Below, piece by piece: positions 12,006 through 24,200 of a DNA stretch of 64,000 nucleotides. Positions within the stretch are counted from its first letter, which is position 1, and each line of letters starts with the position of its first letter. The position numbers and the translations under genes are program-made. A model generated the notes under the pieces. The model made no database searches, had not been told where the DNA came from, and saw nothing but the letters and a program-made list of their open reading frames with translations. Source of the stretch: Haemonchus contortus (lineage: Eukaryota > Nematoda > Chromadorea > Rhabditida > Trichostrongylidae); assembly GCA_000469685.2 (NCBI GenBank), contig LS997562.1, positions 12,740,514 to 12,804,513 of the forward strand. Direction: 5' to 3'.

Positions 12006-12273
12006 ATGTTGTTCGACGGTGTCGTCGAACCAGCCACTGCATTCTTGGACGTGGTAGCCGGTCTCGATCCGGACTTGGACCGAGTTGTGTGTTTCGGCCC
12101 GGAACCGATTCGTCAATACCTCATTCCACAGCTGGTTCGTGAAGACCTCCAAATCCCGTTCATTCTGCTCAATTACTATGATCTGAGTAAAATTAGCGCT
12201 GTACAGTCCACTTCTGATGACTTTGACGAAGAAGCACGTCAGATGACGTCATGTCTTGAAGAGTTGTCTGAAG
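12006..12273 (+). CDS. sym-2: ESRP exon: C-terminal half of exonuclease-like domain
   Basis: It includes [20 protein letters not shown] and [11 protein letters not shown], which line up with the ESRP stretch around DGQLHVRQILHPEA...FYSFFDL. It ends GAAG|GTTCGT in the phase needed by the exon at 22,208. The frame stays open back through 11,832, so the true 5' end may be a splice or trans-splice site upstream; Met at 12,006 is only the first in-frame ATG after the channel stop. Confidence 0.68.
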
Positions 12274-15200
12274 GTTCGTTACCATCGTTGATCGTTCATT
12301 GATTGATCTTCTCAGAATGCACATTTTGCCTTCATTATGCAATCTTTTTTATCCATTATTATGCAGTGTCCTTTAATGAAAACTTTTCTTCTGTCCGTTT
12401 GTGACCGTATTGTTGTAGTGCTACAAAATTAGGAGTGGTATCTTGAAGACTACAACCTCTATAACATTCCCCTGAGATCGATTTCTCTCGAAACAAATCG
12501 ATTTGACCCAGTTATTTCACATTCTCGTATCCATTCTGACTTGCGCAGTTTCTGTGATCGCAAGACTGAGAAACGGGCCAGTTTTTTTCTGTTCGCCACG
12601 TGTATAGGCCCTGTAGGCCCTCGCCGGATGCCTTAGTTTTTTTTCCAGCGAACTTAGAAAGAGCGTGACCTGCGCAAGTTCCGTTTACACAACTGAGTCA
12701 TCCACTAGCAATTATTGGACACACACACACATACATACACAGACGGACAGGGCACGGCACCAGCAGTCGCCGGCTGTGGAAAAACCCAAGAGGGTCATCG
12801 ATTTTTTCCGTCAGCCTTGGTCAATAAGTCAATTGGACGGGGACACTTTCGAATATTGTACTCGCGTGGTGGTGGTTGCGAGAATTTTGTGAGAGGGTCG
12901 TGGACTGATGTGTTAAGTGTCCTTGATCAAAGTTTTTTTTCCCCGCTCTTTAGACGTCCCTTTAGTGGCCGCTCCTGATAGTATTGCCCCTCAAATAGCC
13001 CTAGCGCCAGATTTATGTGTGCACGTTACCATTGTTGCGGAACAGCATCCGCTTTTGCTTGCTGGAATCACCTCACCGACCCTTACCAACTGATGACTTT
13101 GAGATGTTGCAGCAACTACAGCTCCTATGTTTTCTATTTTTCCGTCAATAATCAGATCTACCTGTTCTTAATTTTTATTAGTGCAATTATGGGGGCCTTC
13201 ATAAACCCCTTCGTGGCTGTTACCGTGTCCTCGTTAGGAACTTCCTGAGGAATCCATAGGTCGGTTCCTATAGGGCTACACCTTTCATGGGTTTCACGTA
13301 GCATATGACCTCTAAGTAGGTCAACCAAATACTTGCTGATGACTGTAATTTTTCTGTTTTTTAAGTTTTCTTTCATTAAACCCTGGGTCCACGATTTGCA
13401 GACCTGCATAGTTTGTGCGGGTTACAATTTTTGGCGTTTCCCACGAAAACAACATGGGATAGCTCGTTCATAATCTCATTCAAAGTCTCTAACGTTCCTA
13501 CACACTGCTGGGTTACATTGTATCGTCTTCAATAGAAAATTTCTACTGTTCGATCACTTCGCCGAAACGGGTCGTCTTGTTGGACTACAAATTAGCAAGC
13601 TAGTCTTGACCCGACGAGCTCCTTTTACCGTTGACGACCTTCGCAGACGAATAGATAGGCGGAGGTAACGCATAATTGCGAGTGAGAGAGAGATATGTAT
13701 GTCCACGGTCGTTCGCAGCGTAAGAGAATACTGCCTTCTCAAATGAAAACTTCCCAGTGAGAGGGTTAGGGAATGAAAGAATGCAAGTGGTAGGTGGCTT
13801 TCATCTACCATTAATATGTAGAATGTAGCATAGTTCCGTGGTAACACCGATCTCTTTCTGGACATTCTCACAAAAGCTGTCTGGAAGGGAAGACAAATGA
13901 CCGAGTTCATTAGGTCGGGACTAGGTGGAAACTCGTCCGGTTTCGGCTTTTATTCTTTGACAAAAAGCTCACGGGAGATTGAAGCTATTTTGCCTAGGCG
14001 GATTCTACCATTCACACAGAAAAAGGGCTTATAGCCCCGAGACATCCCGAAAAAGCTCATTGATTAGAGTTAGACACCACGGCCGAGGATCTGTCTAGCT
14101 AGTGTATCCACCTCTTCTTTGGAGAATCGGGACTACTCCTTTAAATGTCTGAGCCACTTCGTGGAGGGGGCCGGACGAACGTTCTGTTGTAAGAAAGGGA
14201 ATCAAGGGAAGTCCCACACATCGAAATACTTAGCTATTCTTTAAGGGAAGAGGGAAGGCAGCTGATGAATGTCGACACGAAGCACCTCAGTATTAAGATG
14301 TATCAAACCTTTACGGTCCCTAATAAACGCTTTCGCGACGACCTACTGTTTTGCAGTTGATTGGGACGACTCGGGCATCCGGTCAGACCTGGGAATATCC
14401 AAGGTAAAGAACAGGATACCATGCGGTCGTTGTCACCTCCGCACCACCAATCGTTTTTAGGGGTTGTTCCGAAAACTAGTGCATTCCGATCATCGTCACA
14501 CCGTGGTCTAAAGAAAAAGATCATACCAGCAGGTCGTCTTTCCGCTGCTATCATCGTTGCTACGAAGTTATTTGGCTCTCCGAGTTTAATAATATTTCAC
14601 ACACACACAGCTATTTCGCGTTAGTAACACCTGTGCAAGGCTCGCCATAGAGCGATGGCTGGCTGTTGAAGAAGAATCAAGACCGAATTTCCATAGAAAA
14701 ACTGATTCGAACGAGAAACACCCAGTTGCGACGAAAACTGCCCAAGATTTGCAGGTCGTCCCTGCGAAAGAGGATTCATTACAATCGGTCCACATTAGGA
14801 ATCGTGGCCCGGGGAACCATTCGACATGACCGGTAGAACGGAGAAATCTTACGGGTAATCTATGAGGCAGAAAAGGGAGATTACTCATTAGCTGTGTGTT
14901 AAATAGCATTTATGTTGCGGATTTATCTAGTACTAATCCTATCCCGACCTTTGGAGCCTACTTTGGAAGTAGTTTGGGTGATTTGGTGTCTATCTACCCG
15001 TAAGAGTTGAAGAGCATACACCAGTTTTTATTAAAGGTTTTAAGAATTACCGTGTGTAGCTTGCGGCATAAATCAAACCGTACTTCCCAGTTGGAAGAAA
15101 GCTTGGTTGTCATTTTATGAGGTAGGGACATCTTCGTCTTGTCAGCTTACTACTGCTTGACAGAGGCGCATATACGATGTACTAAACTGTAAGTACATCG

Positions 15201-18200
15201 TCTTTTTTGTTGTCGTCCAGACTCGTTACTGCAGTTGAATCATTTCAGAAAACGTTAATAGCTTTACAACGGGAGTGGTGCCTAAGATATCTCAATACAC
15301 AGCTTGGGCTATCCGTTTGTGATCCAATCGTTGCAGGCAACCGACCCATTAACGGTATTTCCCCTTGAGTTCTAAATTAGGTCACTTCGCACCTTCACTC
15401 CCTCGTTTGGGGGCTGACCTGCTTGATCGGTTGATGACTGCTGGACTCGCTGCCAGACAGTAGCGCAGTGGTATCGGTTCCACAAAGAAGAATTCTATTA
15501 CCATTACTACTTCAATTACCTATTTCATAACAGCAAGGTAAAATGTAGAAAATCAAAATCACGCCATCATAACTATGTGATTTTATTGATACCATTGAGG
15601 AGCATGCCTGCGGACGAAAGGAGAGAGTATCTTCCTGATTGAAATAGAGTCTGTGAAGGATGAATCCTGGGGCGCGAATGGACCCCGTCCGAGGGGTACG
15701 CCCCCGCGATCGACTTCACCTCAGAGTTAAAGTGGCGGATTAAATGGATGTGTGGCGTATGCAATGGCTTGCGGTGGTCAGCCGATGAATATGTCACTGT
15801 TTTCTCCCTCTCAGACGAATCTGGTACCAACTGACCCCGGATGGATGAAAGGCTTGGTTGGCCTGGGCGTAACCGGTCCGGAATTCGAACCCTTGACCGT
15901 GCGTGTGTGAAGTGCGCCGTTTGCCACTACACCACCTCCGCCACCACCTTTTAACTGTCCGTTAATTCCTTTATTTTCACACTTCACAACTTTACACATT
16001 ACATGTGCGCATGAGGTTTTTTTTGTTTTTACTCATAGTTTGCGATGTAGCGAACTGCCTGATTCATAGGATCAATATTAGTTGGACCTAATCTGACAGA
16101 GACGTCATCAGTTAGCGAGGCAGTGGGCAGTGAACTAAATGTCGCCCGTCCACCCTCCCAACTTTTTACTGTCCTGTTCTCTGTTCAGAAAATTTTATAC
16201 CACCTATTTCTCAACTTCAAAACTTATTAGCGAAAACAAAACTCGCTTGGGAATGTTCTGCAGGAACTTTGGTTCAGGAGACGGGCGTTAGGAACGATTT
16301 TGGGTAATCGATTCGCCGCACGCGGCTGTCGCGGACCACTCATTCGCCGTTATTACAGCTCTAGCGTTCTTCATACAGCTCAATCGATATGCGATCATTA
16401 TTTTATGCATAATTCTACTATCAGTACTTTTGTTCTTGTATTTCTTACCTACTGCTGCATCCTGCTACATTCCTTCGCGCGCGACGCCCCTCTCACCGCG
16501 ACGCGACCATTTCGTTCCTAACGCACCACACCCCTTTGGTTCGATTCAAATTGTAGGGAACTGGAGCTCAGGCATACCCTTTGTGTAACTTCGGTGAACT
16601 TATCTAATCAAATATTTAACATGAATTTTGTTTATTTGTTCAATGTAGCCCTGTTCTAACTATTCATAAAGTTATTTTGCCCAATCTCGCCCTTACAATT
16701 TTTGGAAAAAGCCTTTCATTGTGCTCCAATGTCTGGTCCCTGTTCTAACTCTTTACTGTCAATCCTTATCCAATGATCTCGGATCAAGAACCGTATCATG
16801 TATTGAAGGATCTTCCGCTCGATGAACATTGCGCGGCAACGTTGCGAGATGCTATCGTTCGCAACACTTTCAATATTACTTCTTGCTTTATTCGAGCGAA
16901 TATGGTTTAGTGCGAAGTGGCGCAGTATCTCACACGCACGGTCACGAGTTCGAATTCCGGATCGATATCCGCTTAGGCCATCATGTCTTTCATCCCTCCA
17001 GGGTGGGGTAACTGGTACCAGACTCGTCTGGGAGGATAGAAGTGCTGGCTCGTTTATCGGTTGGCCACTGTAAGTCATTCAAATCGTCACTACTATTCTG
17101 AATGGAAGTCGAATGCGGGGCGCACCCCTCAGACCCCTGGACCAATCAACGCCGGAGGACTTTACCACTTCTATTTTGCTTTATTTGTTTCCAACACAGA
17201 GCCAATGCAGAGCCTTTAAATATAAAAACTAGATAGTTGCGACCTCATCTGAAATCCATTCGAACGGATTATTCACGATACCCATCGAGGACTACACTTG
17301 AGCAGCTGCAACAGGCCAAAGAGAACCCTAGAAGTCAATGAGTTCCATTGCGATGCTAAGTGAAAATCGCTTCATTGTTCAGTTTTCTGCCAACCTTTCA
17401 AGAGAGCCCTGTACCCAGCCGATAAACCGTACTAGAAGTACAATTGGGCATGCCCAGAGACCAATTCGATATAAGCTGTGTAAACTTGAGATAGTGATAG
17501 ATTCTTCAGCTTAACGTCTGCCTCATGAAAACATGCCCAGCTGATATCCGCATCCTGTTTTTGCGGGACTTTTGGTGGTACGAGGTATTCTAGATACATT
17601 AGCCGTGCAGGACTTCTCGGATTTGAAGGCAGTAATTACAATCCTTCCACACCATTTCGTCTTGATCACAGATACAGCTTTCAGTCCTGTTAAGATGGTA
17701 TTCATTTCGCTCGATCTGAAAAAAATTGAAACAGGTCCTGGATATATTTGTCTGTACCAATTAAAGTCTCTGCACTGTAGACAAATAAGGGGAGCAAGCA
17801 GTTCAAGCTGAGCACATACAAGTTATTCGGTAGTTCCGAAATGGATGAGAAATAGAAGAAGTAACGGCCTATGACGCACAGGTTGAGATCGCTGCTTACC
17901 AGCTGCATAATCCTGAACACCGAAGTGCACAAGTTGAAGAAAAATTGAAGCATCTCCTAGCCTACCGACATCGACAAGGTGGTAATGGACTATCCGAAAT
18001 TTCGGGAGACGCGCAGTAGGATCGCTTATCAAAGCTTTAGCGTTCTTCATGCAGCTCAATGGATATGCGAACATTATTTTAGGCATGATTGTACTGTTAA
18101 TTCTTTTGTTCCTGTTTTTCTTACCTGCTGCCCATTCTGCTACATTCCTTCGCGCGCGGCGCCCATCTCGCTGCGACGCGACAATTTCGATCCTACTGCA

Positions 18201-21200
18201 CCTCCCCTGAAACTTCGAACTTGCATTTCTCAATGAATAACAGTTCGAAATCGGTTGTCTCCCTCGTCATCCATGCGCATTCCGACGCTTTAACACAACT
18301 GCATGGCATTGGAATGTTTGACTTGACTAATCAGAATCGAGCCGCGATTACATGACTTCTCAGCCGACCGGTTCCGGAGGGTTGAGTCTCATTAATTGAA
18401 GGTCAAAACTTCGAGACCCTATCCTCATCGCATAACTTGCCATTTCGCCGTTGCTGCCTAGACCATTTTCGGCTGATAGCGGTCAGGTGTATGTCAACGA
18501 GGATTAGTCTATGGGGAAGGATGGGTCGACAACTTTTGGATCACAGTATGCTGGTTTTTCAGCTCATAGCATTACCCGATCGCCCTTATGTGTCTATATT
18601 CGTTCGGCCAAATAGGTCTTCCATAACCCCGGGAAAAAGATCCAGAGTCAGGAGGATTAAAGCTTTGACATGTCCATCTTCTGGCCCCTCACTTCATCAT
18701 TTCGGACTTTCAATAACATCACATCGATTTCGAGTGGAACTCAAATACCGAGTTTATATGAGAGCACCGTTGTTCGGAGTCCTCAATTTAGACAAAAGTC
18801 TTCAATAAACCACAGTATAGAAACAGCTATTCTGAGTCCTTTCAGATGTCTGTGATTTTGTGGGGTAACCTTGACCGTGTTCTCGTACCTATGACCACTT
18901 GACTTTTGAATCGCTCATAGGTGTTTCAACAAATTATATTGTGCATGCATGTTATTTAATGGCCTTTGATTAAGCTGTTACTTGAGAATAATCCTTTCGT
19001 TCTTCAAGGCTCAGTCCTTCAAATAGTGTTGAACTCACACCATTAGTTCGCGAGTGGAAACTCTCAAACTAGAGACAAAGTTCGAAGAAGTTCCGCGAGG
19101 TCGTCGATCCTCCTCCTTTCGGGTGTCCGGCGTGTTTGTTGGAAGTAAATAGTTGTCGTGCAAATATGAGGTGTCAGACGGCGGCGGGGCTGACACTGGT
19201 CGTGGGAAGCCGTGCCATGACTGGCGACGTGGTTAGGGGCGCGCTCGTGTTGATATCGCGCTGCGGGAGTAATTCACTTCACCCTCCTCGAGAGAAATTC
19301 GGTATGAGAACTATCGTTAAACTTCACTAATGGGCTGGACACTATTGGAGTTATGGCAGGACTGTCAAGTAACTTTCGAGCCTCCTTTTCCCTCTCAAAT
19401 GCTCTCTGAGATTCCCCTATAGGATGAGTTTAAGGCCCCTCGCATATCTTTTCTGGCGCTATTAGTTCGGAAACGGCCCGGCTAGGGCGTTGTAGAGGCC
19501 CAAAGATTGTCCCGTGTGTATCCTCGGACGAATTTCACCGGCACCCATGTAGGGGGGAAGGGGGGGGGGCAAGCAACTTCTCATGACCCATAGCGACACT
19601 GAGTGGCAGCTCTGTACAGTTCTGGCTTGATGAAGTCAACTCTTTGTGCGAGTGCCACACCGAAATCTCGTCCAAAAACCCCCTTCCATGATTTTTCCGT
19701 CGTGGTAATCTCGTCCAACCTCCGTTTTCCCCACCTTTGAGGAGCCTTATTTTTCACGGAATTGGTGGATTTTCTCGCTTTCTTCACTACCGATGAACTA
19801 TTACCAATCTATACTTCCGCTTTTTGAAAAAAAGGGGTACCTCAAAATTATCGTGAACTGTGCCTCTAAAACACAACGTGGGTCGCTTGAAGGATGCGAA
19901 TCCACGTCAGGGATAGTACCAATTATCTGACTTCGAAAGAATGCTTAGCCTGCTTTCCGATCTGGAAAGCACTGGGTATGGGCAAAAAGACCATGATGTT
20001 CCGCAACCACTGCCTGAAAGGGAATTCCAAGGGAGGGTAACGAGGGGCTGGTTGTAGTCCGATCTATACGTCACTACGAGGCAGCTAGGAAAGGCTTGAG
20101 GCGATTTTGAGTCCTGTTCCGGGAGCAGCGCAATCTACCCTTCATAATTCCAATAATTCCCGGAAACATAGGGTCTCGTTGATGACCATAACACCTGTTT
20201 TTGAGACCTTTGCCATTTCCGACACGGTTCTAGGGCTAAGTCGATCTGTGTTTTATGGCTTTTGTCTGACTGGACTAATAACAGGATGACATCCGCTAAG
20301 GCAACAACTGGTACAGTGAGCCAGGCAAGAAGATAATAAGCTGTGCCACTCTACTTATTACTCCGCGTTTGAGTTTTTTTACGATGAGATGATTTCTGAG
20401 CGGACAAGATCCGTGAGAACAGGCCCAAATTGGCCTCCCCCGGTCGAAACAATCTTCTCGAAATCGAAATTCATGCTGAAGCGTCAAAGGAGGTCTTTGG
20501 AGTGAACAATTCTTGCAATCGTTCCGCTTCAACATTGAGCCTGCGTTGATATCTTTTCGTCCCTGATTAGCGACCTTACAACTCGGTTTCACGGGCTTAT
20601 ACCATTAGGCACCGATTAAATTCAAGGCCAACACTACCGGTTCCTATCTCATCACTCGAAGAATATCTCAGTCATCCATCCCTTCAGTGTTCATAGGTAC
20701 TACCTGTCGTTCTGTTGGCCATAGATTTCTTCGAACGGGCGCAGGTGACGTCTCTCAGAGTAATTTAGTAGATCGTGCTCGCTCAAGAAACGCGGGGCAA
20801 AGCAATCTTTCCGTTCAGGGCTTTCGTGAAGGAGTGTGTCCATGGCGCTGGGGCCGTCTTTGTGTTCGTTTGACGTTCCGAGGGCTCCAGTCAGTAATCG
20901 CCCTAGTCCAACGGTCATCACGATACCGCCTCACGTGTCCGACCCCCCCCCCCCCCCCGATCATCGATTCCTTGGTACCTGGTCCTTGTACATATCTGAC
21001 CTTTGTTCGATGAGGAGCTTAAAACACCGGATTCCCCTCTGCACTTGGGGGTATTGAATAATTTCGAGCACCGGCCTTCCTGAAGCGCTTTGAATTGTGC
21101 TGAGTGATTGATTTAAAGATTCGAGTCAGAAATACTTCCAAAATGCCACTAATTGGAAGTAAAAGGCGAGGGCCTATTCCGGAAACGGGAAACGGGAAAA

Positions 21201-24200
21201 ATGCAAAGTGAAAAAAGGAATGCATGCAGGACAGGGAGCTCTTTTCTGCACTCCAGCTAGAATATCCATCCATAATTGCTTTGTTGAATAGTTGCGCTTC
21301 AATATTGCAATGTTAAGTTATCAGAATATTCTTCAAAGGCAAAGTTCACGATGAAAATTGTTTCCGACCGAGATCCCCCTCCCCCACCCCTCCCATAGGA
21401 TGAATTCGAGGCTCCCTCGTATACCATAGCTGGCGTTATCATGCCAGGAAACGGCCTAGTTAGGGCGTTATAAAGGCTCAAAGATTGTATAGTGTATATT
21501 CTGGACGAGTTTCACTGGCTTTCCGTAGGCTGCACCATCCACGAGGGAAGCCATGTAGGAAGTTCAAACAACTTACCACTGACCAATAGCGACAGTGAAA
21601 GGCAGTCCTGTACAATTCTGGCTTGATGTAGTCAGCTCTTTGCGCTATTGCAACAAATGAAATCTCGTCCGAATACTCCCTCGACGTTCTTTCCGTCATG
21701 GTAATATCGTCGACCTTTATTTCCCCACCTTTTGAAAGCCTAATTTTTTTCAAAACCTTCGAATTTTTTCGCCTTTTTCGCTACCGATGAACCACTTCCA
21801 ACCTATGCTTCGGCTTTTTAAATAAAAAGGGGTACCTCAAGATTATTGTGAACTGAACCCTTAACTCATTAACGATCATCCTCTAGTATACATATATTAC
21901 CAAAAATCACAAGAGAAGAATAATTCAAAGTAAAGGTGGGGGTGATGGAAACTTCACGCCATTTTAGAAACTATCAAGTTTTCCATCGTGGATTATCTAC
22001 TGTTTTTCTTTCATAACGAATAAGCCGTCATGTTGGGCCTGATTATGTTTAGACATATTTTTTGCAAATGAGTAATCTTTAGAGATTATAATGGATGAAT
22101 GAATTTAAACTTAAATTCATTGCAACATGAGCTCTAGCTAATTGTTTCCAGTTTTTCATTTTAATTTCACATTAGTCGAAGCTCCATTGATAAAAGTTTT
22201 TTTCCAGAACAACTAGTCAGCACTCTGGAAAAGGTGAACCTTGGAGTTGAACCGGCCGTATGGTGAGTGAACTTGGGTCTTCCTCATTCTATTCTGGAAC
22301 ATACACTTCAAAAAAAATACCTCTTACATGTCAAATGATCCCGAATAGTGTCAGTCAGTTTCAGTGACCGTGACGCTCGGATCGAAGGAGATGTTGTCGT
22401 GCGTGCTCGCGGTCTTCCGTGGCAGGCGTCCGATTGCCATGTCGCCCAGTTTTTTGCCGGCCTTGAAATCGCACCGTCAGTGACATTATGCGTTTATGAT
22501 TAAAATTCGTTTTTGTGAAACTAAAAAATCGATAGCTGTGGTTCAAAGTTCACTTTTCCTGTCCTCAACACAAACCGGAATCGCTTAATTATAATAAAAT
22601 TACATTGGGCCAAAATTGTCCAAAACTGCTTTCCACTGTCATCGTGGGTCAAAAGTAGTTGTTGGCAATTCCAAGATGGGTGTCCCTTGAGAATGGTGCA
22701 GCCTCTACGTAGCCGTTGAAACTCGCCAGCCTTTGGGTGTGGCGTACACCCGATGCAATCTTGGAGCCCTTATAACGTCCTATATAGGCCGTTTATCGAT
22801 CTGACAGCACCAAATATGGTATGTTGGAGGTCACTGAATCATCCTGGGGATATCTCAGAAGCAATTTTAATAGTATACTGTGCTTTTGATTTGCTACCAG
22901 GAAAATAAGAAAAGCTAACATCGGTATCACCAGGGACAAAAGATAAAGTCATAGGGCGTTAACCATTTCCGTCTGATGGATACGCCCACGCATTCGACTT
23001 CCATTTAGTATCGTAGTGGCCTATTGAATGCGTATGTGGCCAATACAATGACCTGCTGTGGCCAGCCGATGTACAAGTCAGTGCTTTTGCCCTCCCAGAC
23101 GAGTCCAATACCAATTGAACGACCTCGGAGGGATGGAAGGTTTGGTTGGCCCAGGCGGATATAGATCCGGGATTCGATCCCCTGACCGTGCGTGTGACAT
23201 AGGGCGCCACTTGCCACTGCACCAGTTTCGCCATACTAGTATAACCAGACTTACACAGTCTAGTGATACCAATAGAGCGCCAGTTCCCATATTCTAAGGT
23301 CGAACCTCATTTGATTTTAAAGACAAACTGAGACGAAGTACGTGTCATTTGTGAGGACCATAATGGCTAGTGTGGTTCTATACTGAATCTTTGGAATTGC
23401 CGTCCTGGTCCTACCAGTTTTTAGTGAATTCGTTTGTAACTACTGATTTCCGCAAGAAACTGATCGGTCGAAGGGGAGCAATTTCTTGGGTCAGATTTAA
23501 TCCCTGCGCTCTGTCGCTCGAAATTATTATCAAGCTCAAATATTCGTTGCATGTGATAGAACTGTGTACGAAATAGGATTCAATCAAAGTAGCGCCATCA
23601 GTTGGGATTGTGGGCTTAGCGGAATATTCTAGAAATTACCAGCAATGATTTTTTTGTAGTTTACTCCTAACCACATCTCTGCAGTGATTAAGCGCCAATT
23701 TCAGGGGTGGCATTGCGTTGTGTCTTTCTGCCGAAGGCAGACGTAACGGTGAAGCATTAGTTCGATTTAAAACTCCTGAGATGAGAGAATTGGCACTGAA
23801 GCGACATCGGCATTTCCTTCTATCCAGGTATAGTCTTAGCTAGTACAAAAGCATTTTCAAGCTCTCAATGAGCTCTCATCGCGCTGTGAACTCTCCGCTT
23901 CTTACTATAACCATACAACCGTTACTGTAAATAAATCCTAATTGATCTATCCTAGTAGGAAAGGGTTTGCCTTAGAAGTTCATTGAGTATGGGTGCCGAG
24001 CCCTGGATAGCTAAAAGCCGGAAAATGGCTAGAACGGGAAAAATTTGTCAGCTGAAATGGTTTCATCGTGGGTGTTTTATTGCGATGCTGCTATATTTTA
24101 TGTATGTACATGAGAACGAATATGTTTAACTATTGAATATTGACAATCATATTGAACGTCAAGTGATTGCACATCTGTTCATTCCGTTCACACGACCGAC

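Noticed and set aside
11859..12302. A separate 147-residue gene starting at a TTG
   Set aside because: The C-terminal part is the ESRP exon, and the upstream part overlaps the channel exon in another frame. A donor at 12,274 and phase match to 22,208 favour splicing.
18437..18808. 123-codon open frame on the plus strand
   Set aside because: No domain, no conserved pattern, and it lies in the first ESRP intron next to repeat copies.
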